Assembly: GCA_020809705.1 (NCBI GenBank)
Contig: CP085830.1
Coordinates: 4,278,001-4,342,000 of the forward strand
DNA: 64,000 nt
Direction: 5' to 3'
Origin: Calonectria ilicicola
Lineage: Eukaryota; Ascomycota; Sordariomycetes; Hypocreales; Nectriaceae
The notes beneath the pieces were generated by a model. It did no database searches, was not told the origin of the DNA, and saw only the letters and a program-made list of their open reading frames with translations. Shown piece after piece: positions 11,178 through 23,279 of the stretch. The position numbers and the translations under genes are program-made. Each line of letters opens with the position of its first letter. The first letter of the stretch is position 1.

Positions 11178-12829
11178 ATGACAAAAGACGAGGTCAGCAT
11201 CGACCATGATGCTCCAAAGGCCACGTCCCTTCATGTCGATGGAGATTTCCCCGACACCAAGGAGGACGGGTTGGAGCTCAAGACCAAGGACTTGACTGGG
11301 GACATGACTGATGAGGAGTGGCTTGCAACCGAGAAAAGCCTTGTCAGAAAACTCGACATGACACTGGTGCCCATGGTATGGATTTTGTACCTGTTCAATT
11401 ATTTGGATCGAAACAACATTGCGTAAGTTGAACGCTACTTACAAGCGACATAATTTACTGACGATGCTTTCCTTTACAACAGTCAAGCCAGATTGAGTAC
11501 CTTTGAAGAAGATCTTGGACTCAAGGGGTCGCAGTTCAATGTTGCAGTTTCTATTCTCAATGTGGGATACAGTAAGTCATGCACCACCGCTTATACTAGA
11601 ATCCTAAACTCACACCTCACAGTGTTGATGCAGCTTCCTAGCAACATGCTTCTCACACGAACTCGGCCATCTCTATACATTCCCGCTTGGACAGCTTTGT
11701 GGTCGTGCATCAGCGCGGCTACTGCGGGAGCTAAAAACTACCAGCACCTGATCGTCATCCGTTTCTTCTTGGGAATTGCCGAGGCTCCCTTCTTCCCTGG
11801 TGCCATGTATCTTCTTAGCTGCTGGTATCCTCGCAAGGAATTAGCATTGAGAACTGCCATCTTGTATTCAGGAGTCCTCTTAGCGACCGCCTTCTCCGGC
11901 CTCATTGCCGCAGGTGTCTTGTCCGAAATGGAAGGCGCCAGAGGATTGGCAGCATGGCAGTGGCTCTTTATTATTGAGGGCGCTGGCAGCTTTCTCGCCG
12001 CCATGGTTGCGGTCGTGTTCCTTCCAGACTTTCCTGGCCAGAAATCTGGCGTCGCAAAATGGCTACTCACTGACAAGGAGCAGAAGGTAGCCCAGGAAAG
12101 AATTGCAAGGGACCGTGTCTCTCTGCCCAGCGAAGATCCAAGTGTCTGGCATGGCCTGAGGCTCGCGGTGCTAGACCCTAGAACTTGGGTTTTTGTAAGT
12201 AGTAATCCACCTGACCACCAAAGAACCAGCTAACAATGTCCCAGGTTGTAATGCTCACTGCAAATCATAGCGCCTATGGTTTCAACAGTTTCTTCCCCAC
12301 CATTGTTAAGGGATTCGGCCTTGGAAGCAGAACCATCACGCTAGTTCTCACCGCTCCCCCATATTTGGTCGCGACTGGTGTTGCTTTTGCCACGGCGTGG
12401 TCCAGCGATCGAAGAAACGACCGTGGATATCACATTGGCGTTCCACAAGCCGTAGCTTGTATTGGATTCATCATTTCAATCGCGACGATTAATAATGCGG
12501 CGCGATATACTGCAGCATTCTTCTACATCTGTGGCTGCTTCTCTAGTAACGCAATGGTATTCTCGTGGGCAAGCAGTACTCTGAACCAGACGGCAGAAAA
12601 GCGAGCCGCTGCCACTGCAATCATCAATCTTCTGAGCCAACTTGGAAACATCTGGTCACCGTATTTCTTCCCATCGAGTGACGGACCACGGTACACTATG
12701 GCCATGATTCTCATGATGGTGTCTTCGATTGTGTCAGTCATCACTTGCGTTGTGATGAAGTTTATGCTCCGCAAGGCGAATCGCAAGTTGGTCGAATCAG
12801 GAAATGACGTGAATCTTTTCACCCTATAA
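11178..12829 (+). CDS. MFS permease, anion:cation symporter (Dal5/allantoate-like) family
   Basis: Four exons (11178-11422, 11483-11571, 11623-12194, 12245-12829) give 496 residues. The 51-base second intron is a multiple of three, so it can be read through without a stop; removing it restores the NVGYMLMQLPSN helix. The protein has a soluble acidic N-terminus, then the family's WILYLFNYLDRNNIA first helix, an RFFLGIAEAPFFPGAMYLLSCWY segment in helices 4-5 and about 12 predicted membrane spans. The ACS family imports organic anions (allantoate, nicotinate, biotin, tartrate and similar) with protons at the plasma membrane. In this cluster a plausible cargo is the aromatic or tricarboxylic acid being degraded, but sequence alone cannot tell. 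Confidence 0.88.
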
Positions 12830-13379
12830 TAGTACAGTGGCAGTAAGTGCTAGGGTGGTGATCTAGTTTGCGAATCCACAACTCTCACAACACCACATAG
12901 CGAATTTTGGGCATTTAAATAGGATCAGTTGATAAGTCTTAAATTGTAACTTCTGCTCATATTCTATAAAGAACTCTGGCTAATTGCGAAAATTTTGTTG
13001 AAAATGAATGCCATTTCTATTGGACCTTTAGCCTAGTTGTGTTATACTAAAAGTCATCTGGAGCACACGCAAGTGATTTGAACCGTGATTTCATGTATTT
13101 TAGGCCATCACGTTGCCAACTTAGAGGCCAATACCAAGAATCACATGATGATCGGAGATTCACTCTCAAATCGAGAATATTACCAGGTTCGTCTTGCATC
13201 TAAAATGGACTTGGGGGGGGGGGCTTCTTTGGGGCCTTAGTACAAGAAGCGACCAGTTGCATGATACTGTTTTCTCATTGCCTCAAACTAGCTTGATGTT
13301 ATATTATTTACTTAGAGGTCAATTTACAATCCACCAAGTCCAGAAATCCTCGGATATCTGCCCCCAATTCTTTTTACTT
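12830..13379. other. Convergent 3' intergenic region
   Basis: These 550 bases lie between two converging MFS genes and hold both 3' ends. There is a run of about ten G residues near 13208. No gene is seen. Confidence 0.4.
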
Positions 13380-15202
13380 TTATACTCGCTTCTCCGCGAT
13401 GGCCGGATCTTGAGTCGCTTGTCCAGCTTGTTTCATCAGCCCAGGATCGGCGAATTCAAATACTGTATCACATATAGGTGAGTAAAGTCCATTAAAGTGG
13501 TCAAAAAAGACCACAATATCCTTTTGGGAGTAAAACTTACAATCGATGGGAGTGGATGTGAACTCGCGTGCCCCAGCCTTCTTCTGGAAGAGGTAGTCGA
13601 TATCAGCAAAGCTACGGTTCTTGGTTTCGGGCAAGAAGAACCAAATCCAAATCACCCAGAAGAAGCAGAGTCCAAAGTAGAACATTCCAGTCTTGGCTCC
13701 CCAGTTCCAGGCGCCGGGGGTGGAGTTGAGCATGCGTGGGTTGATTTGCTGCACAATGATACCGCAGCAGACATAGATAGCGCGACCTAGAACAATAGTC
13801 TGAGCTCGGACACGGTTAGAAGCAGTCTCTGCCACGACGACATAGGTCGTGGGGCCGAGCGAGACCTTGAAGATACACTGCACAATGATCAAGAAAACGG
13901 CCGTGGGGATGGCGATGGCCTTTGCCTTGGCAGTAAAACCCATGATTCCAGTAACCAGCATGCAGGCGCCAATACCACCTGATCCAAAGAGGTAGAAAGC
14001 ACGACGTCCGATCTTACCCATGAGTACAATGGCAACACCAGTGGCGACGATATTCACTGACTGAATAGCCATGTTGTAGTTGAATGCCATGGTCGTTCCC
14101 ATGCCAATAGCTTTCAGCATAATAGCAGCATACTGAGTCATAGACTGTCCATTGAACATCTGGATGACCCAAGCCATGCAGACAATACCCGTACGACGCA
14201 AGTTTGTACCCCGGAAGCAGTCCCTAAAACTAGCATTGGCCGCCTCGTTCTTCTCCATCTCGTTAGTATGCCTCATTAGAGCTATTGTCTCGGCCATGCT
14301 CTGCTCAGTATAGTGGCCCTTGCGCGCAAGGCGGCGCAAGCTCTTTTCGGCATCCTCGATGCGGCCGCGGCGGATAAGGTACCAGGGACTCTCAGGAGCC
14401 AAGAAACCAACAATGAACAACGGCGGAATCCACACCCATTGTAATCCGTAGGGCAAACGCCATGATGCGTCTCCTGGAAGGCTAAGAGAGCCGCGGAGCA
14501 CGCCAGTTGCGAGGAAACTACCGGCGCCCCAGCACATGGACACCCAAGCTGTCAGGTAACCTCGCATCGCAGCCGGGCAGATCTCAGCGGCGTATGCCGT
14601 AGTGAGAGTCTGGAATATTCCCCAGGGAATTCCACAGATTATATTGCCTGCTAAGAGCATCTCGACGTTGACGGAGAAGAAGAGGATGAAGATGGTGGCG
14701 CCCATGAGCACCATGGCTCCCTACAAGACCGTGTTAGCGGTGAATGAGATTATACAATTAACCAAGTTTTAGAGCAGTTACAAACCATATAAACCTTCCT
14801 CGAGCCAAATCTAGCTTGCATGTAACCGTTGAGCAAAAGACCGAAAATTGATCCAACGTTGTTGCCTGCTCCAATTGCGCCCTGCCACTGAGCAGAAATG
14901 TAATTTTCACCATTCTTATCAGGCCACCCGAAACGTTTGAGATAAGCCGGATGAGCAAAAAAGTTATTAATAAGGCCTACATCCATGCCCTCCATGACCA
15001 AGGCCAAGCTGAGGAGCATGCTGTACACTGCGGCGGGCCAGTACCGCTTGAAGAGCTCCTTTCGCGAGAGAAGAGCTTCCTCATCGCTGGCGGCGACGGC
15101 AGCTTCAATGAGGTCGACCTGGGGGGTGTACTCTCCGTACTCCTTGTGAGTGACTGGAGTCTTTGGGCCGGACTCGACCTTGGCCTCGTCCTGAGCCGCC
15201 AT
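13380..15202 (-). CDS. MFS sugar porter, maltose/alpha-glucoside transporter type
   Basis: Three exons on the minus strand (15202-14786, 14720-13541, 13462-13380) give 559 residues. The last intron is 78 bases and in frame; its removal joins TSTPID to LFEFADP, the usual end of this family. Sugar-porter marks include GRRAFY-type loops, PESPWYLIRRGR after helix 6, the AYAAEICPAAMRGYLTAWV stretch of helix 4, and PETKNRSFADIDYLF after helix 12. The closest type by eye is the fungal alpha-glucoside permease group (MalP/Agt1-like). The chosen start (MAAQDEAKVE) has a good context; an in-frame extension further upstream is less likely. It is divergent from the alpha-mannosidase gene across 1.18 kb. 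Confidence 0.88.
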
Positions 15203-16383
15203 TGTGTTTTGGTGACTGGTGTCTGGCAAGATTGGAGAGATGCAGGCGACGAGAGGGAGAGGGGAGGAAGACAAGGAGGTGAAAAGACAATCGAGCTCCA
15301 GATGAGGAGGGCAAAGCGGTCAAGATATGGTTGTCGCGCTGCAGGGACCCATTGATGTCGATGCCGAGCTAAAGATGCATTCAGACCTTGTTCCCAGGCC
15401 CCTCGTCGACGCTGGCCTCCCCCATCCCATCAGTTCACCAACGGAGGGTGTTCGGCCGACTATACCCCGGGTTTTCTCACCACACGACAGGGATCTCCCC
15501 ATGGGGTCCCACGACCTTATCCTTAGCTTCGGTTCCCTACCGCTAAGCGTCGGAGCGAGAACCCTAAAACAACCAGGCCAAGACCATGTGATATAGGAGC
15601 GACTTGGCTCACCAACGCCAAGCCAACGGTCAATACTCAATTATGTACGATGCTGGGATTCCCCTCATAGGCCTTACCCTGTTCCACTCACACAAATACC
15701 CCCAACCCCCAAAGTCCAGCATAAGCGCCGGACATGTTCACCCATCCGGGAACGCGCTAGTTTGATTCGCCGACTTAGGTGCTTGGCAGGAAACCGACAG
15801 CCCAGCTGTTGCATACGAGCACCCTGATTGAGACCCAGAGACGAGGTTCCGTAAAGTTCACATTTCCAGGAATCCGGGTTGGAGAAATAGTATGCGACGA
15901 ATTGCCAAGACCCTTCAATCGAAAAGAGCAGCAATACACCACACAAAGCTGCGCCGCCACCAAATTCGCATATTTTGAAGACTCTGAACAACCTCGCTAC
16001 ATTTCGGTTAGAGCTGACTGGTCTCACACTCCACTCTTCTTCCAACCCCGCCTTTCTCCCACTTTAGCCTACTAGTCTATCGTGCCCTGCCTTGCAAGTC
16101 GTCCGTTATTCGCTCCCTCTGCTTCCCGTGAAGGATCCCGCGTCGCAGTTGATCGGCGCATGATTATGGAACCAGCAATCATTGAAACCTCAAAGACCCA
16201 GTTCGCTGGTAGGATGCAACTATACAAGCGGGTCTGTCCCTTTGCGGCCCAGGACCAATGTCCCAATAAGAACCTTGGGCGTGCGCACCATGATTTGCCT
16301 GGCAGCACACCAAAACCCGCATTCCTCTTTTTCTTCGTCTTTGAGATAGCCTAAACAAAAGACGGGACTGCATTACGTTCCCA
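15203..16383. promoter_or_regulatory. Divergent promoter region between sugar transporter and alpha-mannosidase
   Basis: These 1181 bases separate the two start codons. Open frames here are short and do not look coding. Both 5' untranslated regions should lie within it. I recognised no specific binding site. Confidence 0.4.
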
Positions 16384-19300
16384 ATGTGTTCGCACGGAAA
16401 TTGCGCAGCCTCGGACGGCGCGTCTATGGCTGTTCCAACTACCGCGCAGCCATATCCCCTCAGGGCCCCGGGGCCAATAGGAAAAAAGATCACCTCGCTA
16501 TACAAAAAGCGCCTGACCAACTTCTTTACCCCGGGACAATGGGAAAAGGTGAATCTGATGGCGTAAGTGGGTGTCCTCGCTGACCAGGGTGTACTGCGCT
16601 TACAATGCCGTTTATGACTACGGTTGCAGCATGTTAAATCATGGCAAATACTCCGACCCACCACATGTCAAATTATCCGTCTGGGACGCGCCAGACACGA
16701 CGCGCCCTACTTTCCTCGATGCCACGGCCGATTCCAACCAATACAGAGAGACGCAGGTCGGCGAGTCATTCGGTCCCTCATGGACAACCCACTGGTTCAA
16801 ATGCTGTCTTACCTTGCCCGAGGCTCTCTGCGACAAGGACACTCACGTTGAACTCCACTGGGATTGTAGTAATGAAGCCACTGTATGGACTGCTCAAGGC
16901 AATCCAGTACAAGGGTTGACCGGTCGAGGTGAGCGTGTCGAGTGGATAGTTCCGGAATCCTTCAAAGATGGCAAGGAGCATGACATCTATCTGGAGATGG
17001 CCTGCAACGGCATGTTTGGCAACGGACCCGGTCGGCCAATTTTCAAAAACAACGCTGGTGGCGATTCGATCCAGCCGCCTGATCAGAATAAATACTTTCG
17101 GTTGTCGCAGGCCGAGCTCGTTGCCGTGAACCTCCCGGCGAGGATGCTGCATGTAGACTTTGGCATCATCCATGACGCCGCGACCGAATTACCGGAGGAT
17201 ACGTGGGAGCAGCATGAGGCACTCAATGTTGCCAGCCGAATCATCGATACCTTTAAAGTGGGGGATGACAGTTCTATCCTGGCATGTCGTAAGATTGCTG
17301 CCGAGTACCTCGGCGACGATATCAACTCTGCTGCAGTCTACGACACCACTTTGGACCGTAAACCAACCATTTACGCCATCGGCCATTGTCATATCGACAC
17401 CTGCTGGCTGTGGCCATGGGAGGAGACAAAGCGCAAGGTCGTGAGATCCTGGTCCAATCAGTGTGACTTGATGGATCGGTATCCGGAACTCAACTTTGCT
17501 TGTTCACAAGCTCAACAGGTGAGCAACAGCAATAGCTTTTTTTTTTCATATTCCAAATCCTAAAATTCTAACCTACCTTTCAGTTCAAATGGCTGAAAGA
17601 GATCTACCCATACGGTTGGGAAAGAGTCAAGGCCAAGGTCAAATCTGGACAATTCCACCCAATTGGTGGGTCTTGGGTCGAGCACGATACAAATCTCCCA
17701 TGCGGCGAGTCGCTAGTCCGTCAATTTCTTTACGGCCAACGATTCTTCGAATCCGAATTTGGGTTCCGGTCGACGACATCATGGTTGCCAGACACTTTTG
17801 GCTTTTCTTGCCAGATTCCTCAAATTTGCCGACAAGCCGGTATGACCAGATTCCTGACGCAAAAGCCTTGTTTCAACAGTGTCAATGAGTTTCCTCACAC
17901 AACCTTCAACTGGTATGTCCCATAAATAATCGAAGAGAAGGAAACCGTAACTAAGAGAATATCTACTACAGGGTGGGCCTTGATGGAAGCCAGGTTATCT
18001 GTCATATGCCTCCATGCAAGACCTACACTGCTGAAGGAAATTTCGAGAACGTCACCCGAAGCATATCTAACCACAAGTCCTTGGATCAGGACAACACTGC
18101 TCTCATGGCTGTAAGTTGATCAAAATCTTCATATCTAGGCTATTTCATTCCGAAGAAGATTCGTTTTTATTAATCGGAGTTGCATTTTACAGTTCGGAAA
18201 AGGCGACGGTGGTGGAGGCCCAACTTGGCAGCATTTAGAAAGGCTCAGGCGACTTCGAGGCATGGCCAATACCATGGGCGTTATACCCCGCGTTCATGCT
18301 GGTGCAACAGTAGATCAATTTTTTGACCGACTCGAAACGAAGGCATCCAGCCTAGTGACCTGGTATGGAGAACTCTACTTTGAGCTCCACCGCGGAGTTT
18401 ATACCACGCAGGCTCGCACCAAGCTCCACAACCGCAGCTCGGAGATGCTTCTCCACGATCTCGAGTTTTTGGCAACTATTGCTTCTATTCATGATTCTGA
18501 GTACAAGTACCCGAAAAAAGAATTGGATGAAATGTGGCATGGTGTGATGTTGTGCCAGTTCCATGACTGTCTACCTGGAACAGCCATCGAAATGTGTTAC
18601 GATGACTCAGAAAAGGTGAGGGATCCCTTCAAACGGGATTTTAATTATCCAAATGGCGCAGTAATGAGCTAATATAGGATCAGGTATATGCCAAAGTGAA
18701 GGAGACCGGATTAGTGCTTCTCCAGCAAGCCTTCACCGTCCTTGGCATTGAAAAGACTGAGGCAGTCGATGGTCTGAAAACTAGCAAGGCTGTCGCTCTA
18801 AACACTCTGCCATGGCCAAGGAAGGAATTAGTCCAGATTTCTGAGACTGAGGTTGTCGTCGCATCAGGTGAAGGCCACGCGCTTGCCGTTGAGTCGTTCC
18901 ATTCTTCTTCTGATGGCTCGAAGGCCGTCACCGTACAAGAGACTGCACCTGGCGTTTTCCAACTTGAGAACGATCAATTAACTGTCAAGATAGAGAAGGG
19001 ATGTGTTACGTCCATCTATGACCGCCGAGCAAGGCGGGAGACAGTGTCTGGAAAGGCCAATCAGTTTGTCATCTTTGATGACAAGCCTATCTACTGGCAA
19101 GCATGGGACACAGAAGTATATCATCTAGACACGCGTGAAGAGCTGAGCAACTCCACTACCACCATTCACGAGGACAAGGGCTACCGAGCAAGCGTAGTGA
19201 CCGAGACACGCATCAGCGAGGCCAGCTCCATCAAGACAATCATTTCGCTGAGCGCTGCCCTTGACGAGCAACCATCCATTGTTGAGTGCACAGCAGACAT

Positions 19301-20121
19301 TGATTGGCACGAGACCATGAAGTTTCTCAAGGTCGAGTTTCCGGTGAAGGTCAGAAACACGGAGGCCTCATACGAGACACAGTACGGCATCATCAAGCGT
19401 CCCACTCATTATAATACTTCGTAAGTCTCCTCCAACATATATATTAATTGTTCTTCGGTTCCAGAGTTATTTTATAGTAAATTGCTAACGCGTTGGATGA
19501 TCAAGATGGGACATGGCCAAGTTCGAGGTCTGCTGCCACAAGTTTGCCGATCTCTCTGAGCACAACTATGGCGTTTCTATCATCAACGACAGCAAGTACG
19601 GCTTCGCGACCGTGGGTAATGTGATGAGACTGTCGCTGCTAAGGTCGCCCAAGGCACCTGATGGAAATGCAGACATGGGCCGCCACCATATCCGCTGGGC
19701 CATCATGCCACACCGTGGAGGGCTTGGTGCCCAAACGGTCCGAGCTGCATTCAATTTCAACAATCCCCTTCGCATTGTAGCAACCCCCAATGGCCAATCC
19801 ACCGTTTTGTCCAAGCCTCCCATCGCGCTCACGGGCGACGATAGTCTCGTCTTAGACTGGGTCAAACGTGGCGAGGACGATGAGAACGTGTCGCAGGACA
19901 ACCTCCCTAAGCGCAAGGAGAAATCAATCATTATCCGAGTTTACGATGCTTTGGGAGGCTTAGCAAAAGGACAAATCGAAACGATATACCCTATTAAAAA
20001 GGTTTTCAAGACCAACATTCTTGAAGACGACCTAGAGGAGATTTTTGTTCAAGAGGGTACCTTTGAAGTGGCCGTGGAACCGTTTGAGGTTGCAACCTAT
20101 CGCCTAGTGTTGCAAAATTAA
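16384..20121 (+). CDS. AMS1: Alpha-mannosidase, glycoside hydrolase family 38 (Ams1-like)
   Basis: Seven exons (16384-16562, 16630-17518, 17584-17912, 17972-18110, 18193-18615, 18678-19420, 19506-20121) encode 1105 residues; an in-frame ATG at 16426 would give 1091. Yeast Ams1 has 1083. GH38 hallmarks: [15 protein letters not shown] (about residue 311, zinc-binding His and Asp), [15 protein letters not shown] with the catalytic nucleophile Asp (about 428), and [11 protein letters not shown] (about 635). The C-terminal half is the mannosidase beta domain. There is no signal peptide or membrane anchor, which fits a cytosolic enzyme delivered to the vacuole for trimming free and autophagic mannose oligosaccharides. 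All splice phases agree and every join restores conserved sequence. Confidence 0.93.
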
Positions 20122-20451
20122 GGAAATGCACAATCTAAAACATAATTACTACAAGTGGTAGAAATTAAATTTACAAATCTAAATCATGGATGACATAGTG
20201 GCAAGGGAGATGACGGAAAACACTGAGTTAGTTGGTGATTGACAACTCGCACGGTCTAAAAGAACTTCCCGGCTATCTAGACTTAATTAAATATTAAATA
20301 TCATAACATGTTGAGGAGAAGAGAAAATCTCACTTGCTTCTCAATGACTAAAGCAATTGGGTCCCTTCGATCTTTGCTTGTCGAAGCAGGCACGAGGAGA
20401 TAAAAGAGAGTAAGTGAGAACGTCAATTAATTAAATCACTCGCACCCGCCC

Positions 20452-20690
20452 AGTCACTATTTGAAGAACTGAAGAGAGAAAAGAAATTCCGCCTGAGAGG
20501 GAAAAAGGCCTCTTCTTGTACCCAATTTAGCCCCAATCATCCAACCGAAACCATCGCCTATTTTATCCCTTCCTGATTCACAAACATTTACAATTATTTC
20601 TTTATCGCTTGTGCTGTGATGCACAATCAGCAAACAGCTTGCTCGTCGGGCCGTGTTGTGTATCACTGAGCGGGTGCAGGGTAGGCATGG
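20452..20690 (+). repeat. Diverged direct repeat, copy A
   Basis: The block begins gtcactat and contains cctattttatccc, a cacaaacat segment and an ending in cagggtagg. It aligns along its length with the block at 20770-21006, about 318 bases downstream, with many substitutions and small indels. No coding frame is shared. It is probably an old tandem duplication or remnants of a repeated element. Confidence 0.6.
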
Positions 20691-20769
20691 TCTTGTCTAA
20701 GAGATCAAATCACAGAGGGATAAATGAGAGATAAGCGTTCTTGAGCATCCAAATGCAACTGGATTCTTG

Positions 20770-21006
20770 GTCACTATCTAGAGAACTATGGAGGAAGGAA
20801 AAACCTGCTACCAGGCAGGGAAAAATGCTTCCTTTTATCTACATTTTGCCTTGACTCAGAGGCTTGAATTACCTGGCCTATTTTATCCCAATCTATCTCA
20901 CAAACATCTATTCCATCGTACGTCGGTTTGTGCAGTGATTCGTGTTGCGCAAACAAGCTGGGGCAAACCAGCCGGTTTGCGTCACTGTGTTTGGTTTAGG
21001 GTAGGG
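20770..21006 (+). repeat. Diverged direct repeat, copy B
   Basis: Second copy of the block at 20452-20690. Shared landmarks in the same order are gtcactat, gggaaaaa, cctattttatccc, cacaaacat, a caaacagctt/caaacaagct stretch, and a final gggtagg. The divergence suggests an old event. Confidence 0.6.
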
Positions 21007-22072
21007 TAACCGACCGGGCACGTGACCTAACACGTGAGTCTCTAGCACCTTGATTCCATTTGGCAGTTCCAATAGATCGGAATTAACCACCCATTCTGCA
21101 GACACAGAAGCGTTCGTTGTTTACGATACTTGCAAAATGTATCCGACATTGGTAATATCGGACTACTCCCTCTTCATATATGGCAGAATAGTGCGTGTAT
21201 CCTTGGATCCATCAATCAGTACAGCGACCAGTGCCGTCAGATTCGTCTTGGTAGGAGACTGCTTGGTTTCGCGCATACATGGAGCAGCTCTGTCCCGCCA
21301 TGAACCGATATACAACCAATCTAAGTGTGCTTTTGGTTGATATGAGATGTGATTGTGGGTAGGTTCCGGGTCTTTCCTATCACACGGTAACGTTCACAAT
21401 GTGGTGCGGCTGCTATTGTGGTTGTGATTGTTCTTCTTGCTGTGGTGTTTTCCTGCACAGGTCATGTGGACCACACAGGCGTGCGCACAGAGCTGCTCAT
21501 TCATTTGGCATGTCGTAGTACCAACAGTGATCTTTGTTTGTATTCCCAAAATTTTCTTGGGGGCCCTGAGCATGCACTAAAATGAGACTGTAACCAAGCC
21601 CGTATGTTTTGTAAAAAGAAAAACATCCATAAAAAGAAGAGCAATGCCTTGGCGGTATGTTGGGTAGGAGCATGTTCGACAAGTGAATACAGTTTGAGCT
21701 CAGTGACCATAGCATTGGACAAAGGGTTGATATGGCTGCATATTGTTGAGGCGTATCTGAGAAAAATGTATCCAAAACTAACCTGGCAGTATCAGTATTA
21801 GTTACTTGAATGGCTTCTGAAGAAACAAGAGTATCCCAGACGGTTAAGTTTGCTAAATGTTGCTGGATCAAGAGCGCTCTTTGTGCCTGGGTCTTGTTGA
21901 AACGGGTATACCCAAAGGAGTCAAGGTCACCGGGGTATTGCGGTCGTCATTTCCTCGTGTGATGCGCACCCTTTTGTGCAATGGCTTTTTCCGTAATCTC
22001 AATGCCGCAAGGTTCGATGCTCTTGTTGAAGCCTTGTTTCTATATAATCTGATGAGATCACACGTAGCGCGT

Positions 22073-22540
22073 TCAATCACGAAGAGATTGAACCAGGACT
22101 CGGACGTGCATTCGAATGTATTTGTCGGATAAATCTCCAAGCTGCATGAACCTAGCAGCCATCAAAACTCCGCCAAATGCAAGAGGATCCGAGTAGGCTC
22201 TGTATACCACTTGGGCAATCCTAATTTTTTTTAGGCCAGTTATGTCGTCTAAGGAGTTGCAGATTATTCTGATTAAGAACCCTCCAGTCTCAGCTGGATT
22301 TTGGGGCAATAAAATGGGACCAGGGTTTGCCGTCAGCAGCATCAGCCGAATTTTGGTAAATCGGGGGGCTCGATTAAGAGGGAGCCCCAAAGCCACAACG
22401 GCGGCAGATACAACTAAGTTTGGCCATATGATTGACCCGACCAAGATATAATCAACTTCATCAGCCGAATAGCAAATTGTTTCACCTTGAATGATGTGCG
22501 TGGATAATTCGCCGTCGGTATAGAGAAGCGGCCTGTGTGA
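22073..22540 (-). other. Unassigned 156-codon open frame, possible gene fragment
   Basis: This minus-strand frame has fungal-looking codon use and runs of hydrophobic residues (for example IIWPNLVVSAAVVALGLPL), which suggest a membrane-protein fragment. I do not recognise a family. It ends in two stops with no obvious exon on either side. Treat it as a remnant or a chance frame. Confidence 0.25.
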
Positions 22541-22849
22541 CAAGGCTATTTTTTCTTCAAAAACCCATCACTGGAAAAATAAATCAGGCATTGTATGCAA
22601 AATATTTCTTCCGCGGTACTTTCTTATCTCATACCAAATGGCGAACAGAAAATATTACCAACTAGCCTGGTAGTCATCGGGCTCACACCTTTTCCTAGTC
22701 CAAATATCTTTCTCGAGCACCGGGCAAAAAAACAAAAATTGATCTTAGATCACTAGTCTCTTCGAGTAAATTCATGACAAGGAGAGAATTTTCTTGACTG
22801 CAGGCATTCTTGGGTAAGTTCTGCGTTTGTATAATGGCCATGGGACTGT

Positions 22850-23279
22850 CTAGAGCTGTGGCAGTCTTGGTGGCAACTCGGTCGTTGATGCGTCCTTGCC
22901 GATGTGGTTGAATGACTTGGTGTACGTCAGCGTGAGCTCCTGCACCAACCCATTGTCTTTGCTGGCTCTGGGGATGAACCGAAATAACCCCCTCAGATCT
23001 CCTGGCCGCTTCGTCATTTGCGTGGCGCTGAGGAGAGATACGAGAGGTCGCTGGGTGGTGCCGCTGGAACCAGCTAGACAGAGACGTTCCAGCGCCTTGA
23101 TGGTTTTGGTCTCCTCACCCTTGGCCTCGACAAACTAGTCGTAGGGAATTATCGACGGGACAAAGCATATTTTGACATCGATGGCGCGCTCCTTCTGCTG
23201 CTTGCCAAGCACGTAGATCCTTGGCAAGAAAAGGTTACTGAGAGCCTCGCTGTTGATGGCTGCGTAATCGGCAAGCTTG
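22850..23279 (-). pseudogene. Relic of an unidentified protein gene with one in-frame stop
   Basis: Read on the minus strand, a frame of about 143 codons from roughly 23279 to the stop at 22850-22852 is coherent and coding-like (KLADYAAINSEALSNLFLPR early on, then GETKTIKALERLCLAG-like text). It is broken once by TAG at 23135-23137, just after VPSIIPYD. A single substitution would account for the break. No family was recognised and the upstream part is missing or scrambled, so I call it a recent remnant of a larger gene. Confidence 0.5.
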
